From the NCBI GenBank assembly GCA_964545205.1, contig CAZJFH010000043.1:1-41592 (forward strand): DNA of 41,592 bases, written 5' to 3'. The stretch comes from CAZJFH01 sp964545205 (GTDB lineage Bacteria; Pseudomonadota; Alphaproteobacteria; Rhodospirillales; Magnetospirillaceae). The stretch's first letter is position 1. Each line of letters starts with the position of its first letter. Shown one piece after another: positions 8,663 to 17,961 of the stretch. The notes beneath the pieces were generated by a model that saw only the letters and a program-made list of their open reading frames with translations, ran no database searches and was not told the origin of the DNA. The position numbers and the translations under genes are program-made.

Positions 8663-9652
8663 ATGACCATCCTGATCACCGGCGGTGCCGGTTACATCGG
8701 CAGCCACGCGGTGTACGCCTTCCGCGAGGCCGGCCACGAGGTGGTGGTGCTCGACGACCTCTCGACCGGGGTGCGCGACAACCTGCCCGCCGACCTGCCG
8801 CTGGTCGTCGCCGATGTCGGCGACGCGGACGCCGTCGGCCGCGCGTTGAAGCGCCATCGCCCCGAGGCGGTGATCCACTTCGCCGGCTCGATCCTGGTCG
8901 CGGAGTCGGTCGAGAACCCGATCCGCTACTACCGCAACAACACCGTCGCCAGCCTGACGCTGTTCGAGGCCTGCCTGCGCCACGGCGTCGGCAAGGTGCT
9001 GTTCTCCTCGACGGCCGCCGTCTACGGCGTCCCCGAGACCGGCGTCGCCGCCGAGACCGACCCGCTGCGGCCGATCAATCCCTACGGCCGCAGCAAGCTG
9101 ATGACCGAGCGCATCCTGGCCGACGTCGCGGCCAGGCACGGACTCGGCTACGGCATCCTGCGCTACTTCAACGTCGCCGGCGCCGACCCGGCCGGGCGCA
9201 CCGGCCAGAGTTCGCCGCAGGCCACCCACCTGATCAAGATCATCGCCCAGGTGGCGGCCGGCCTCCGCGAGCGGATGGCGATCTACGGCACCGACTACCC
9301 GACCCGCGACGGCACCTGCGAGCGCGACTACATCCATGTCGCCGATCTCGCCGAGGCGCATGTGCTGGCCTATCGGGCGATGCGCGACGGCGATGGCGGC
9401 TTCGCCTACAACTGCGGCTACGGCAGGGGCTACACGGTGCGCGAGGTGCTGGCCGCCGCCGAGCGGGTGATCGGCCGCCGCCTGCCGGTCGACGAGGAGC
9501 CGCGGCGCCCCGGCGATCCGCCGGTGCTGGTCGCCGCGGCCACGGCGATTCGCGACGCCCTGGGCTGGCGCCCGCGCCACGACGACCTCGCCGGCATCAT
9601 CGACTCGGCGGTGCGCTGGGAGCGCCGGCTGGCCGAGCGCGCCGGCCGCTGA
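8663..9652 (+). CDS. galE: UDP-glucose 4-epimerase
   Basis: Interconverts UDP-glucose and UDP-galactose (or the N-acetyl forms) for polysaccharide precursors. The protein is 329 aa, an extended short-chain dehydrogenase. The NAD motif GGAGYIGS is at residues 7-14, followed by catalytic SSTAAVYG and YGRSK (YxxxK), then RYFNVAGADP and the ERDYIHVADLA motif of GalE. GGCGGGGGCGAG precedes the ATG. It stands alone behind the terminator, with a HerA-like gene 67 nt downstream. It probably feeds the surface polysaccharide machinery, though it lies outside the capsule block. Confidence 0.94.
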   Translation: MTILITGGAGYIGSHAVYAFREAGHEVVVLDDLSTGVRDNLPADLPLVVADVGDADAVGRALKRHRPEAVIHFAGSILVAESVENPIRYYRNNTVASLTLFEACLRHGVGKVLFSSTAAVYGVPETGVAAETDPLRPINPYGRSKLMTERILADVAARHGLGYGILRYFNVAGADPAGRTGQSSPQATHLIKIIAQVAAGLRERMAIYGTDYPTRDGTCERDYIHVADLAEAHVLAYRAMRDGDGGFAYNCGYGRGYTVREVLAAAERVIGRRLPVDEEPRRPGDPPVLVAAATAIRDALGWRPRHDDLAGIIDSAVRWERRLAERAGR

Positions 9653-9719
9653 CGCCGCCCCGCTTGACGGTTTCCGCCGGCCGGCCGACACTTGCGGCGA
9701 TTGCGAAAGGGGGAGCGCA

Positions 9720-11375
9720 GTGTCGTCGCAGCACGAGATCGGGCGGGTCATCGCCATTTCCGGTTCGCAGATCACCTGCCTGTCGCAGGACGGCGTCGCG
9801 GTCGCCGAGATCGGCCATCTGGCGCGCATCGGCGCCCCCGGCGCCACCGTCTTCGGCACCGTCAACAGCGTCCGCGCCGACCCGATGAACCTCGACCGGC
9901 TGGTCACGGTGATCGACGCGCTGGGCGAGGTCGTGGACGGTGGCGCGTTTCAGCGCGGCGTGTCGGTCTATCCGCGCATGGGCACGGGCTGCCATCCGGC
10001 GCGGCCCGAGGACTATGCCGTCGTCTATTCGAAGCCGGCCGGCGCCGCGGTGCGCATCGGCGCCCTGGCGCAGGATCCCGGCCGCCCGGCCTTCGTCGTC
10101 ACCGACGACCTGCTGGCCAAGCACTTCGCCGTGCTCGGCACCACCGGCTCGGGCAAGTCGTGCACCCTGGCGCTGATCCTGCGGGCGCTGCTGACCGCCA
10201 ACCCCCGCGGCCACGTCGTCGTGCTCGATCCTCACGCCGAATACGCCCAGGCCTTCCCCGACATGGCCACCGTGCTCGACACCGGCACCCTGCAGCTGCC
10301 GCTGTGGATGATGGATTTCGAGGAGACGATCGGTCTGCTGGTCAAGGGCGGAACGGCGTCCGAGCAGGAGTCGCAGATCGCGATCCTCAAGGAGTGCATC
10401 GTCCAGGCCAAGCGCAAGTATGCCGGCGACGGCGCCGAAACCGCCTGGATCACCGTCGACACGCCGGTGCCCTACCGCCCCGGAGACCTGATCCGGATCA
10501 TCGACGGCGCCATGGGCAAGCTCGACAAGCCCGACACCACGATCCCCTATCAGCGGCTCAAGCTGCGGCTCGAGGCGCTGAACGCCGACCGCCGCTTCGG
10601 CTTCATGTTCGGCGGCGTCATGGTGCGCGACGTGCTGCCCGAGGTGGTCGCCGGGATCCTGAGCATCCCCACCGCCGAGCGGCCGATGACCATCATCGAC
10701 CTGTCGGGGGTTCCGTCCGAGGTCACCGACATCGTCGTCTCGATGATCAGCCGCATGGTGTTCGACTTCGCCCTGTGGAGCGACCGGGCGCGCATGCCGC
10801 CGGTGCTGCTGGTCTGCGAGGAGGCGCACCGCTACGTGCCGGCCGATTCGCGCGCCGGCTTCGGCGCCACCCGCAAGGCGCTGGAGCGGATCGCCAAGGA
10901 GGGCCGCAAATACGGCGTCTCGCTGGCCCTGGTCACCCAGCGCCCCAGCGAGCTGTCGCCGTCGATCCTGTCGCAGTGCGGCACGCTGTTCGCGCTGCGC
11001 ATGTCCAACGAGCGCGACCAGGCCTTCGTGTCGTCGTCGCTGCCCGAGAACGCCAAGGGCCTGCTCGACGTGCTGCCGGCGCTCCGCCGCCAGGAGGCGA
11101 TCGTCGTCGGCGAGGGCGTGTCAGTGCCGATGCGCATGCGCTTCGACGACCTCGCCCCCGAGCACCGGCCGCGCTCGGGCAGCGCCGAGTTCTCCAAGGC
11201 CTGGCAGGCCGACGCCGAAGGCCGCGCCTTCGTCGAGGACGCCGTCCAGCGCTGGCGCCGGCAGCTGCGCGGTGCCGCCGCGGCCGAACCGCCGCCGCCG
11301 CTCGACCCGGCGCCGCGCCCGGCGCCGGGCGGCAACGGCGGGCCGGCGTTCAAGCCGAAGACCGTGGTGATCTGA
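9720..11375 (+). CDS. HerA-like ATP-binding protein (HAS-barrel + DUF87/FtsK-like ATPase)
   Basis: A 551-residue protein with an N-terminal beta-barrel (HAS domain, about 5-100) and a RecA-like motor: Walker A GTTGSGKS at residues 140-147, VVVLDPHAEY after it, Walker B VLLVCEEAH near 362-370. HerA proteins are hexameric DNA translocases, usually working with NurA or another nuclease in end resection. No nuclease partner is adjacent. The GTG start is supported by AAAGGGGGAG at 9706-9715. TTGACG at 9664-9669 is a weak -35 candidate. The tail ends in a proline-rich stretch. It is convergent with the two-partner transporter. Confidence 0.88.
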   Translation: MSSQHEIGRVIAISGSQITCLSQDGVAVAEIGHLARIGAPGATVFGTVNSVRADPMNLDRLVTVIDALGEVVDGGAFQRGVSVYPRMGTGCHPARPEDYAVVYSKPAGAAVRIGALAQDPGRPAFVVTDDLLAKHFAVLGTTGSGKSCTLALILRALLTANPRGHVVVLDPHAEYAQAFPDMATVLDTGTLQLPLWMMDFEETIGLLVKGGTASEQESQIAILKECIVQAKRKYAGDGAETAWITVDTPVPYRPGDLIRIIDGAMGKLDKPDTTIPYQRLKLRLEALNADRRFGFMFGGVMVRDVLPEVVAGILSIPTAERPMTIIDLSGVPSEVTDIVVSMISRMVFDFALWSDRARMPPVLLVCEEAHRYVPADSRAGFGATRKALERIAKEGRKYGVSLALVTQRPSELSPSILSQCGTLFALRMSNERDQAFVSSSLPENAKGLLDVLPALRRQEAIVVGEGVSVPMRMRFDDLAPEHRPRSGSAEFSKAWQADAEGRAFVEDAVQRWRRQLRGAAAAEPPPPLDPAPRPAPGGNGGPAFKPKTVVI

Positions 11376-11391
11376 GCGGGCGCGGTCGCTC

Positions 11392-13158
11392 TCAGTAGCT
11401 CAGCAACAGCGCGAAATGCAACCTGCCGTCGTCGTTGGCGCCGGTGCTGAGCCCGTCGAGCGGCCAGCCGTAGTCGGCTCGAACGCTGAGGTTCGAGGCG
11501 AGCGAGTAACGGAAACCGATGCCGGCCCCGACCAAGGTCGCGTCGTTCGGCAGGCCGGCCCTGGCCGTCTGGTCCATCACGCGGCCGACGTCGAGGAAGG
11601 CCAGGGCGCGGAACTCGTCGGTGACGCCGGCGATGTCGAGCAGGCCGGCGAGGCTGACCGGAGGCGAGCGCAGTTCGTTGATCAGCAGCCAGCCCTCGTC
11701 GCCGTTGAAGTCCCGCTCGGCGAAGCCGCGCACGCTGTCCCAGCCGCCCAGCCCGATCTGTTCGCTGGACAGCAGCGGTTCGGGCGCGAACTGGACGGTG
11801 CCCCGCAGCGACCAATCGGCGTCGTAGGGCAGCTCGGTGAGGCGTTCGAGACCCAGGCGGACGTAATGGTAGTCGGGTTCGGCACCGGCGCGCGCCGCCG
11901 CGTAGTCGGACTGGTCGTTGTGCGCCGACAGTTCGCCCGGGCTGACGTAGAGGCCGCCGGTGAAGGCGGTCACGCCCAGCGGGTCCGTCGCCTCGACCCA
12001 GTATTCCAGCACGCCCTGGACGACGTCGGTGTCGCTGCGCCCGACCCGGGTGCCACCGAATTCGAGATCGCTGTTGAACCGCTTGAAGTCGGCGCCGAGC
12101 CGAAGCTCGTGGCGCACCGAAGCGAAGCGGGGCAGGGGGATCGCGTAGCGGGCGCCGAGCTGGATCGCGCGGCCATCCTGCGCGAAGGGGGCCGGCAGGA
12201 CCGGGCGGGACTTGGCATAGGCGCCGAACACGTTCAGCTCGTGCCGCCACGGCAGCGGCACGCGATAGCTCAGGGCGTGCGCGAAGAAGCGCAGATCGTC
12301 CGGCTGCCCGGCCGGGACGTCGTCGTCGACGACCAGGTCGCCGCTGCTGCTGGCCTGATAGCTGAGCTGATGCCCAAGGCCCCAGGCGTCGCCCCAGTTG
12401 AAGCCGGCGAGCAGCCGGTTGCGGCCGATCGACGCCTGTCCGGTGTTCTCGATGCCGCCGTAGACGCGCAGCGGGAAGCGGTCGCTGGTGCGCAGGATGA
12501 CGTCGCTGAGCCCGGCTTCCTCGGACTTCTGGTAAACGAGGTCGATGCGGCGGAACGGATTGCGGTTGAGCCAGTCGAGATCCGCGATCAGCTCGGATTC
12601 GACGATGACATCGCCGGGTTGGGTCCGCACCTCCGACAGAAGCTGCTCCGACCCGAAGTGCTGGTTTCCTTCGACCAGCACCTGGCCGGCGCGGAACTCG
12701 ACCACCGCGATCTGGACGGTGCCGGCCGAGATGTCCTGTTCCGGGACGACGACGTCGACCAGCGGCCGCCCCTGGGCGCGGTAGTGTTTGACGACGTCGC
12801 GCGAAATGCTGCGCAGAACGCCCATGGTCAGCGGCGCGCCGAGGTAGGACTCGATCCGGCGCTGGAATTCCGGATCGGCGAGCAGCGGCAGCTCGCCGAC
12901 CAGCCGGATGCCCTCGGCCGTGATTCCCGAGGGCTGGATCAGATCGCCGCCCGCGACGAAGGCCACGCCCTTCAGTTCGGGCAGGATCACCCGCTCGGCG
13001 TCGTCGGCTTCCGCCGCCGGCAGCGCCGGGCGGTCCACCTGCGGGGCGACGCGCGGCAACTCCCGCGGGCCGGTGCGCTCGAAATCCTGGGCATGGGCGG
13101 TGGACGCCGTCACCATGCCCCAGGTGGCGATGGCGGTCGCGAGAAGCCGAAGCCTCAT
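11392..13158 (-). CDS. Two-partner secretion outer-membrane transporter (TpsB; ShlB/FhaC/HecB family)
   Basis: A 588-residue Omp85-superfamily channel that exports the upstream-encoded exoprotein across the outer membrane. The signal peptide is MRLRLLATAIATWGMVTASTAHAQ, cleaved after AHA. POTRA domains follow (SYLGAPLTMGVLRSISRDVVKHYRAQGRPLVDVVVPEQ is in the first, then a second). The 16-strand barrel begins near RVYGGIENTGQASIGRNRL and includes the GLGGWDSVRGFAERDFNGDEGW segment, carrying the family VRGF motif. It ends in an aromatic residue (LLLSY) typical of barrel proteins. Its ATG overlaps the exoprotein TGA (ATGA at 13155-13158), so the two are coupled. Confidence 0.94.
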   Translation of the reverse strand: MRLRLLATAIATWGMVTASTAHAQDFERTGPRELPRVAPQVDRPALPAAEADDAERVILPELKGVAFVAGGDLIQPSGITAEGIRLVGELPLLADPEFQRRIESYLGAPLTMGVLRSISRDVVKHYRAQGRPLVDVVVPEQDISAGTVQIAVVEFRAGQVLVEGNQHFGSEQLLSEVRTQPGDVIVESELIADLDWLNRNPFRRIDLVYQKSEEAGLSDVILRTSDRFPLRVYGGIENTGQASIGRNRLLAGFNWGDAWGLGHQLSYQASSSGDLVVDDDVPAGQPDDLRFFAHALSYRVPLPWRHELNVFGAYAKSRPVLPAPFAQDGRAIQLGARYAIPLPRFASVRHELRLGADFKRFNSDLEFGGTRVGRSDTDVVQGVLEYWVEATDPLGVTAFTGGLYVSPGELSAHNDQSDYAAARAGAEPDYHYVRLGLERLTELPYDADWSLRGTVQFAPEPLLSSEQIGLGGWDSVRGFAERDFNGDEGWLLINELRSPPVSLAGLLDIAGVTDEFRALAFLDVGRVMDQTARAGLPNDATLVGAGIGFRYSLASNLSVRADYGWPLDGLSTGANDDGRLHFALLLSY

Positions 13159-16100
13159 TCGTCGTTTCTCCTGCTCCGGACGTTCTCGTCGGTGGATTCG
13201 ATTCTGGTGGACTCGGGATTCTCCTCGACGGCCTCGGTGAAGCTCGAACCGAGGATCAGCGGCCCGTCGCCGGGTGCGTCCGTCGCCGGGTGGACGGGCT
13301 GGCGGTAGACGACCCTGAGGCCGCCGGCATTGATCGCGGTCTCCAGAATGGCGCCGCCGGTCGGCGGCGGGCTGCCGCCGACCGAACGTGGCGCCGGAAC
13401 CAGGGTGGCGATCGCGTCGGTCGCCTGCGCCCCGGCCCGCGGCACCGGAGCGGTTTCGGCAAGCCCCGACCCGACCACGTCGGCGTGGTCGACGGCCGCC
13501 GGCGGCCTCTCCTCGACCGGCGGCACCGGCGGTGTCGGCGGCGTCGGCGGAGTCGGCGGCTCCGGCGGCGGCACCGGGATGGTCTCGACGATCTCGCCGC
13601 CGGCCTGCACGACGACGGTGGTGCCGCGTTCGGCCATCGCGGTCAGCGCGGCCCGCGGCAGCACGGCGTGCGGCACCTGGCGTGCCAGGTCGGGCGCGCC
13701 GACCCAGACGCGTCCCGTGCCGCCGTCCGTCGGCGAGGCCGCGAGGATGCGGCCGTGCACGGTGGTTCCGCGGTATCTCATCAGCGCCCCTTCGGTGCTG
13801 CCGACCAGGCTGTTGATCGCCGAAACCGGACCCGCCGCGCCGCCTTCGCCGTCGCCCCAGGTCACGGCGCCGGCCTTTGGTGTCGCTCCGTTGTGCCACC
13901 AAGTCGAGCTGACCACGTAATTGCCGTTGGTCAGGGCGAACAGGCCTTGCTCGTCTCGCTCATGGACGCCGATCTCCAACGCGACGTAATCGGTATCGCT
14001 CGAGCCGATCAGGCTGTTGGCGACCGAGACGATGCCGGTGACGCCGCGGGTGCCGTCGCCCCAGGTCGCCGCGCCGAGGCGATCCGCGTCACTATTGTCT
14101 GCGTCATTGTCCCAGTCGGGCGAGGCGACGACGTAATTGCCGTTGCTCAGCGCGATCCCATTCGTCTGCCGGACGTTTACGAGTTGGGCGTTTCCGCCGA
14201 CATGATCTCCCGGCGCGCTTCCGACCAGGCTGTTGGTGCTCGAAATTGTGCCGCTGATTCCAGCGGTTCCATCACCCCAGGTCGCCGCGCCCCTCTGCCC
14301 GTTCCAGTGAGGCGAGTGGATGACGTAGTTGCCGTCGGCCAGCATGAGGATGCCGTGATTGCTGACGGAATCGCCCGGAGAGCCGACCAGGCTGTTGGTG
14401 GCCGAGACGGCGCCGACGGTGCCGCCGGTGCCGTTGCCCCAGGTCGCCGCGCCAGCATTGTCGTTCCAGTACGGCGAAGTGGTGATGTAGTTGCCGTTGG
14501 ACAGTGCCCCGACCTGCCCGATGCCGATCCGGTCGCCGGAGGAGAGGCTGCCGTCGCCGGTGATGGTGCCGACCAGGCTGTTGGCGGCCGAGACCACGCC
14601 GATGGTGCCTCCGGTGCCGTCGCCCCAGGTCACGGCACCCGCGCCGAGGTTCCATTGCGGCGAGGCGACGACGTAGTTGCCGTTGGTCAGCGCGGTGATG
14701 CGCGTGATGCGTCTGCCACCCACGTGGTCGCCTTCCGCGGCGCCGACCAGGCTGTTGCCCGCAGAGACACCGCCGGTGGTGCCTCCGGTGCCGTCGCCCC
14801 AGGTCACGGCTCCCATCCCGCCGTTCCAGTCTGGCGAGGCGACGACATAGTTGCCGTTGGTCAACTCGGCGATGCGCCGCCCCTCGGGATCGCCGCCGAC
14901 CCGGTCGTGCGCGTGAGTGCCGACCAAGCTGTTTGCGGCGGAGATGGAGCCGACGATGCCGCTGGCGCCGTCGCCCCAGGTCACCGCGCCGGCCGCCGCG
15001 GCGGCGCCGTTGCTCCACCTCGTGGAGATCACGAGGTAGTTGCCGTTGGCGAGCGCCAGGATGCCGTCCGATCCGATCATGTCGTTTGGGCTGTTGCCGA
15101 CCAGGCTGTTGGCCGCCGACACGGTGCCGATGATCCCGGTGGTGCCGTCGCCCCAGGTCGCTGCTCCGACGTCGCGGTTGGCGCCGTCGTCCCAGCGCGG
15201 CGTGGCGACGACGTAGTTTCCGCTGGCAAGCGCGGTGACGCTGCCGACGCGATCGCCCCTGGTGCCGCCGACCAGGCTGTTCACCGCCGAGATGGTGCCG
15301 ACGGTCCCGCTCGTGCCGTCGCCCCAGGTCACCGCGCCGGTGTCGAGCTGCCAGTCGGGCGACGACACCACGTAGTTGCCGTTGGCCAGTGCGACCACCT
15401 GCGAGCCCACATACTCCCAGCCGTTGGTGCCGACTAGGCTGTTGGCGGCCGAAATCGTGCCGCTGACGCCCGTCGAGCCGTCGCCCCAGGTCGCGGCGCC
15501 GACATAGGCCAGATCGCCGTCGTGCCACAGCGGCGTCGGCACGACGTAGTTGCCGTTGGTCAGGGCGACGATCGGCGACTTGCCGACCTCGTCGGCGTGT
15601 TCGGCGCCGCTGCCGATATCGGCCGGATCGATGCCGGTCGAGCCGATCAGGCTATTGCTGGCCGAAACCACGCCTGCCACGCCGTGCTCTCGGCTGCCCC
15701 AGGTCACCGCTCCGGCGGAAGCGTTCCATTTCGGCGAGCGCAGGACATAATTGCCGTGGGCGAGGATGGCGGGTTCGGTATCGCCGACCCAATCGCCGCT
15801 GTGAGTTCCGACCAGCATCGAGATCAGAGCGCCGCTGGCGCCATCGTACAGGTATGCCGCGCCGGCGGCCTCGGCGCCGGTGTCGTCTGCCGGGTCGGTG
15901 ACGATCACCGTGCCGGCGTCGAGCGCCGCCACGATGTGGCCGAATCCGAGATAGCGGCCGGGTTCGTCGCTGTATGCCGGGTTCGGCGGATCATAGACGT
16001 AGCCGTTCGGAGTCGGATCGACGAGTTCATACCGCGGCAGGTAGTCGGGATCGATCTCGGCCTCGCCGATCACCGCACCGCTTTGCCGCAGCACCAGCCG

Positions 16101-17663
16101 TCCCGCTTCGCCGGCGACCGCACGGGCGTCGACGCTGCCGGCGAACAGGAGGTCGGCGGCCGAGGCGATCTCGACCTGGCCGCCGTCGCCCGACGTCGTG
16201 CCGCCCCTTGCCGAGACCGATCCGGCGAATTCGGTGCCGCCGTTCGACCAAACGACGACGCTGCCGCCAGTGCCCTCGGCGCCGGCATCGGCGACGATCG
16301 AGGTCGTCGCGGTCGCCAGGACGCTGGTGGCGTGCGGCGCGTCGCCGCCGCCGCCGCTGTCGCCGCCGATGCGGACCATGCCGCCGCGGGCGGCGCCGGC
16401 GACGTCGATCCGCGCGCCGACGAGGCTCATCGTGCCGCCGAACAGGTCGATGCTGCCGCCGTGCTCGGCCGAATGCGTGCCGGACGAGAAGAAGGTGCCG
16501 GTTCCCTCGATCACGATGCTGCCGCCGGGGGTGCCGTCGACCCTGGTCACGGCGTCGCGCGTGTCGACATAGTGCCGGATGTAGGCCACGGCGACGCTGC
16601 CGCCTGGCCCCGAACTGCCGGTGGCCGAGACCGTGCCCTGGTTGATCACGCGGTCGCCGGCGACGGAGACGCTGCCGCCGGAGGTGCCGTCGGCGGCGAT
16701 CGTGCCGGTGTTCATCACCATGCCGCCCGAGGCGACGGTCACGCCGCCGCCGCTGCCGTCGGCGTCGCGCGCCTCCATGCTGCCCGAATGAACGACGCTG
16801 CCGGATCCGGCCGTCAGCCACACCCGGCCGTTGCGGGTTTCGGTGCCGGTGGCGCGGACGATGCCGCCGTTGTCGCCGGCCAGGGCGTAGATGTTGCCGT
16901 CGGCCGCCGCCAGTTCGACCTGGGCCGCCTCGATCGCGTTGCCGGTCTCGACCGCGCCGGTGCCGGCGGTGACGAAGACGCGCCGGCCGCCGGCGGCCTG
17001 CCCCTCGGTCAGCAGGACCTCGGAGCCCGCGGCCAGGCCGGCATTGCCGGCCGGCGCGCTGATGCTGCCGTCGTTGCGCACGCTGTGCGCGATCAGGTAG
17101 ATGTCGCCGCCCGTCGACGAGATGCTGCCGAGGTTGCGGACCTGCGCCGTGCTCGCGCCCTGGAACGTCAGGTCGCCTCCGGTGACGAATGCGTCGGGGT
17201 CGACATCGAGCGTCGAGGCGACGAAGTCGCCGCCGGTGGTGACCACCCCGGTGTTGCCGATGACGACGCCATGGGGATTGATCAGGTACACCGAGCCGCT
17301 GGCGCTCAGGGTTCCGAAAATCGAAGAGGCGTCGCCGCCGGTGACCCGGTTCAGAGTCGCGCCGGCGCCGTTCTCGAATCGTACGGTGCCGCCCGCCCCG
17401 ATCGAAAAGCTGCTCCAGTCGACGATGCCGCGCTGGCTGCTTTGCTCGACGGTGAGTCGGGAGCCGGCCGTGGCGATCGTGCCCGCGCCGGCGAAGAAGC
17501 TGCCCGACTGGGGCAGGACCGGGGCGCTCTGGGCGAAGGCCGGCAGCGGCGTGATGGCGGTGGTCGCCAGCAGCGCGGCGCCCCACCCGGCGGACCATGC
17601 CGCCCGCGCCGGTCGGCGTCCTAGGGGCGGTGTGCAATCCAGGTATGCCAGTTTCTTGCCCAT
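13155..17663 (-). CDS. Filamentous-haemagglutinin-type TpsA exoprotein with propeller-like repeats
   Basis: A secreted 1502-residue protein. It has an extended signal peptide (residues 1-44, ending PAFAQ) and a TPS domain at about 48-290 with the family signatures NRVTGGDASSIFG (105-117) and NPHGVVIG (129-136). A Gly/Ser/Thr-rich beta-helix follows to about 560. Then come about eleven repeats of 55-75 residues (about 600-1290) with consensus NSLVGS..GD.VG....L.NGNYVV.SP.W...GAVTWGDG. A proline-rich linker near 1360-1385 precedes a short C-terminal region. A GGGGGT site precedes the ATG. It is probably a surface adhesin or matrix protein delivered by the adjacent TpsB. Repeat copy number may vary between strains. 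Confidence 0.93.
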   Translation of the reverse strand: MGKKLAYLDCTPPLGRRPARAAWSAGWGAALLATTAITPLPAFAQSAPVLPQSGSFFAGAGTIATAGSRLTVEQSSQRGIVDWSSFSIGAGGTVRFENGAGATLNRVTGGDASSIFGTLSASGSVYLINPHGVVIGNTGVVTTGGDFVASTLDVDPDAFVTGGDLTFQGASTAQVRNLGSISSTGGDIYLIAHSVRNDGSISAPAGNAGLAAGSEVLLTEGQAAGGRRVFVTAGTGAVETGNAIEAAQVELAAADGNIYALAGDNGGIVRATGTETRNGRVWLTAGSGSVVHSGSMEARDADGSGGGVTVASGGMVMNTGTIAADGTSGGSVSVAGDRVINQGTVSATGSSGPGGSVAVAYIRHYVDTRDAVTRVDGTPGGSIVIEGTGTFFSSGTHSAEHGGSIDLFGGTMSLVGARIDVAGAARGGMVRIGGDSGGGGDAPHATSVLATATTSIVADAGAEGTGGSVVVWSNGGTEFAGSVSARGGTTSGDGGQVEIASAADLLFAGSVDARAVAGEAGRLVLRQSGAVIGEAEIDPDYLPRYELVDPTPNGYVYDPPNPAYSDEPGRYLGFGHIVAALDAGTVIVTDPADDTGAEAAGAAYLYDGASGALISMLVGTHSGDWVGDTEPAILAHGNYVLRSPKWNASAGAVTWGSREHGVAGVVSASNSLIGSTGIDPADIGSGAEHADEVGKSPIVALTNGNYVVPTPLWHDGDLAYVGAATWGDGSTGVSGTISAANSLVGTNGWEYVGSQVVALANGNYVVSSPDWQLDTGAVTWGDGTSGTVGTISAVNSLVGGTRGDRVGSVTALASGNYVVATPRWDDGANRDVGAATWGDGTTGIIGTVSAANSLVGNSPNDMIGSDGILALANGNYLVISTRWSNGAAAAAGAVTWGDGASGIVGSISAANSLVGTHAHDRVGGDPEGRRIAELTNGNYVVASPDWNGGMGAVTWGDGTGGTTGGVSAGNSLVGAAEGDHVGGRRITRITALTNGNYVVASPQWNLGAGAVTWGDGTGGTIGVVSAANSLVGTITGDGSLSSGDRIGIGQVGALSNGNYITTSPYWNDNAGAATWGNGTGGTVGAVSATNSLVGSPGDSVSNHGILMLADGNYVIHSPHWNGQRGAATWGDGTAGISGTISSTNSLVGSAPGDHVGGNAQLVNVRQTNGIALSNGNYVVASPDWDNDADNSDADRLGAATWGDGTRGVTGIVSVANSLIGSSDTDYVALEIGVHERDEQGLFALTNGNYVVSSTWWHNGATPKAGAVTWGDGEGGAAGPVSAINSLVGSTEGALMRYRGTTVHGRILAASPTDGGTGRVWVGAPDLARQVPHAVLPRAALTAMAERGTTVVVQAGGEIVETIPVPPPEPPTPPTPPTPPVPPVEERPPAAVDHADVVGSGLAETAPVPRAGAQATDAIATLVPAPRSVGGSPPPTGGAILETAINAGGLRVVYRQPVHPATDAPGDGPLILGSSFTEAVEENPESTRIESTDENVRSRRNDE
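13775..15825 (-). repeat. About eleven tandem coding repeats inside tpsA
   Basis: Imperfect direct repeats of roughly 165-220 bp, most easily seen as recurring CCGTCGCCCCAGGTC and ACCAGGCTGTTGG on the + strand. They encode NSL(V/I)G and NGNYVV units in one continuous frame. Copies differ by insertions between the two motifs, so the array has diverged rather than recently amplified. Confidence 0.85.
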
Positions 17664-17700
17664 GCCGACCCCCTATTCGTAACCGAAGTGGTCGCAGCCC

Positions 17701-17729
17701 ATGGTAGTGAACTAAATGTCAGGCTTCAA
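17701..17729 (-). promoter_or_regulatory. Predicted promoter of the tpsA-tpsB operon
   Basis: Reading the - strand: TTGAAG (17729-17724), a 17-nt spacer, TACCAT (17706-17701). Each hexamer matches consensus at four of six positions. It lies about 40 nt upstream of the tpsA start. A 7-bp hairpin (TCTCCCG/CGGGAGA, 17730-17746) abuts it on the upstream side. Confidence 0.45.
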
Positions 17730-17747
17730 TCTCCCGAGACGGGAGAG

Positions 17748-17793
17748 GCGCGAAAAACTGGAAAGCCCCCGGAAGGTTTCCCTTCCGGGGGCT
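17748..17793 (-). terminator. Intrinsic terminator of tRNA-Phe
   Basis: A perfect 13-bp stem (17764-17776 with 17781-17793, loop TTTC in + orientation), followed on the - strand by TTCCAGTTTTT. It begins 5 nt after the tRNA 3' end. Confidence 0.85.
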
Positions 17794-17798
17794 CGAAG

Positions 17799-17874
17799 TG
17801 GTGCCCAGGGGCGGAATCGAACCACCGACACTGCGATTTTCAGTCGCATGCTCTACCAACTGAGCTACCTGGGC
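17799..17874 (-). tRNA. tRNA-Phe (anticodon GAA)
   Basis: A 76-nt cloverleaf with encoded CCA. The acceptor GCCCAGG pairs with CCTGGGC, then discriminator A and CCA. The D-arm has AGCTCAGTTGGTAGAGC, the anticodon arm GCGACTGAAAATCGC carries GAA, and the T-arm has GGTTCGAATCC. It has its own promoter and terminator. The 3' end faces the two-partner secretion locus. Confidence 0.97.
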
Positions 17875-17899
17875 ACAGGCGCCGTGCGGCGAGAGCGCT

Positions 17900-17928
17900 T
17901 CTATAAAGGAAAGCTCCCGGCCTGTCCA
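17900..17928 (-). promoter_or_regulatory. Promoter of tRNA-Phe
   Basis: On the - strand: TGGACA (17928-17923, 5/6 match), exactly 17 nt, then TATAGA (17905-17900). It is well placed about 25 nt before the mature tRNA 5' end. Confidence 0.75.
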
Positions 17929-17961
17929 GGGACGAATTCGCCGAATCAACGGCGCGTCGGC

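Noticed and set aside
9720..11375. HerA-like ATPase as part of an antiphage system
   Set aside because: No Sir2, DUF4297, NurA or other nuclease partner is adjacent, and the flanking genes are galE and a secretion transporter.
13775..15825. Periodic repeats that might suggest CRISPR or satellite DNA
   Set aside because: The units are 165-220 bp, imperfect, in frame and within a signal-peptide-bearing exoprotein.
13290..17624. Long + strand open frames opposite tpsA
   Set aside because: They are antisense translations of the repeat array and beta-helix, with no domain signatures.
17799..17874. A duplicated tRNA-Phe 3' end marking an integrated element
   Set aside because: I found no second copy of the tRNA 3' segment and no integrase in the window.
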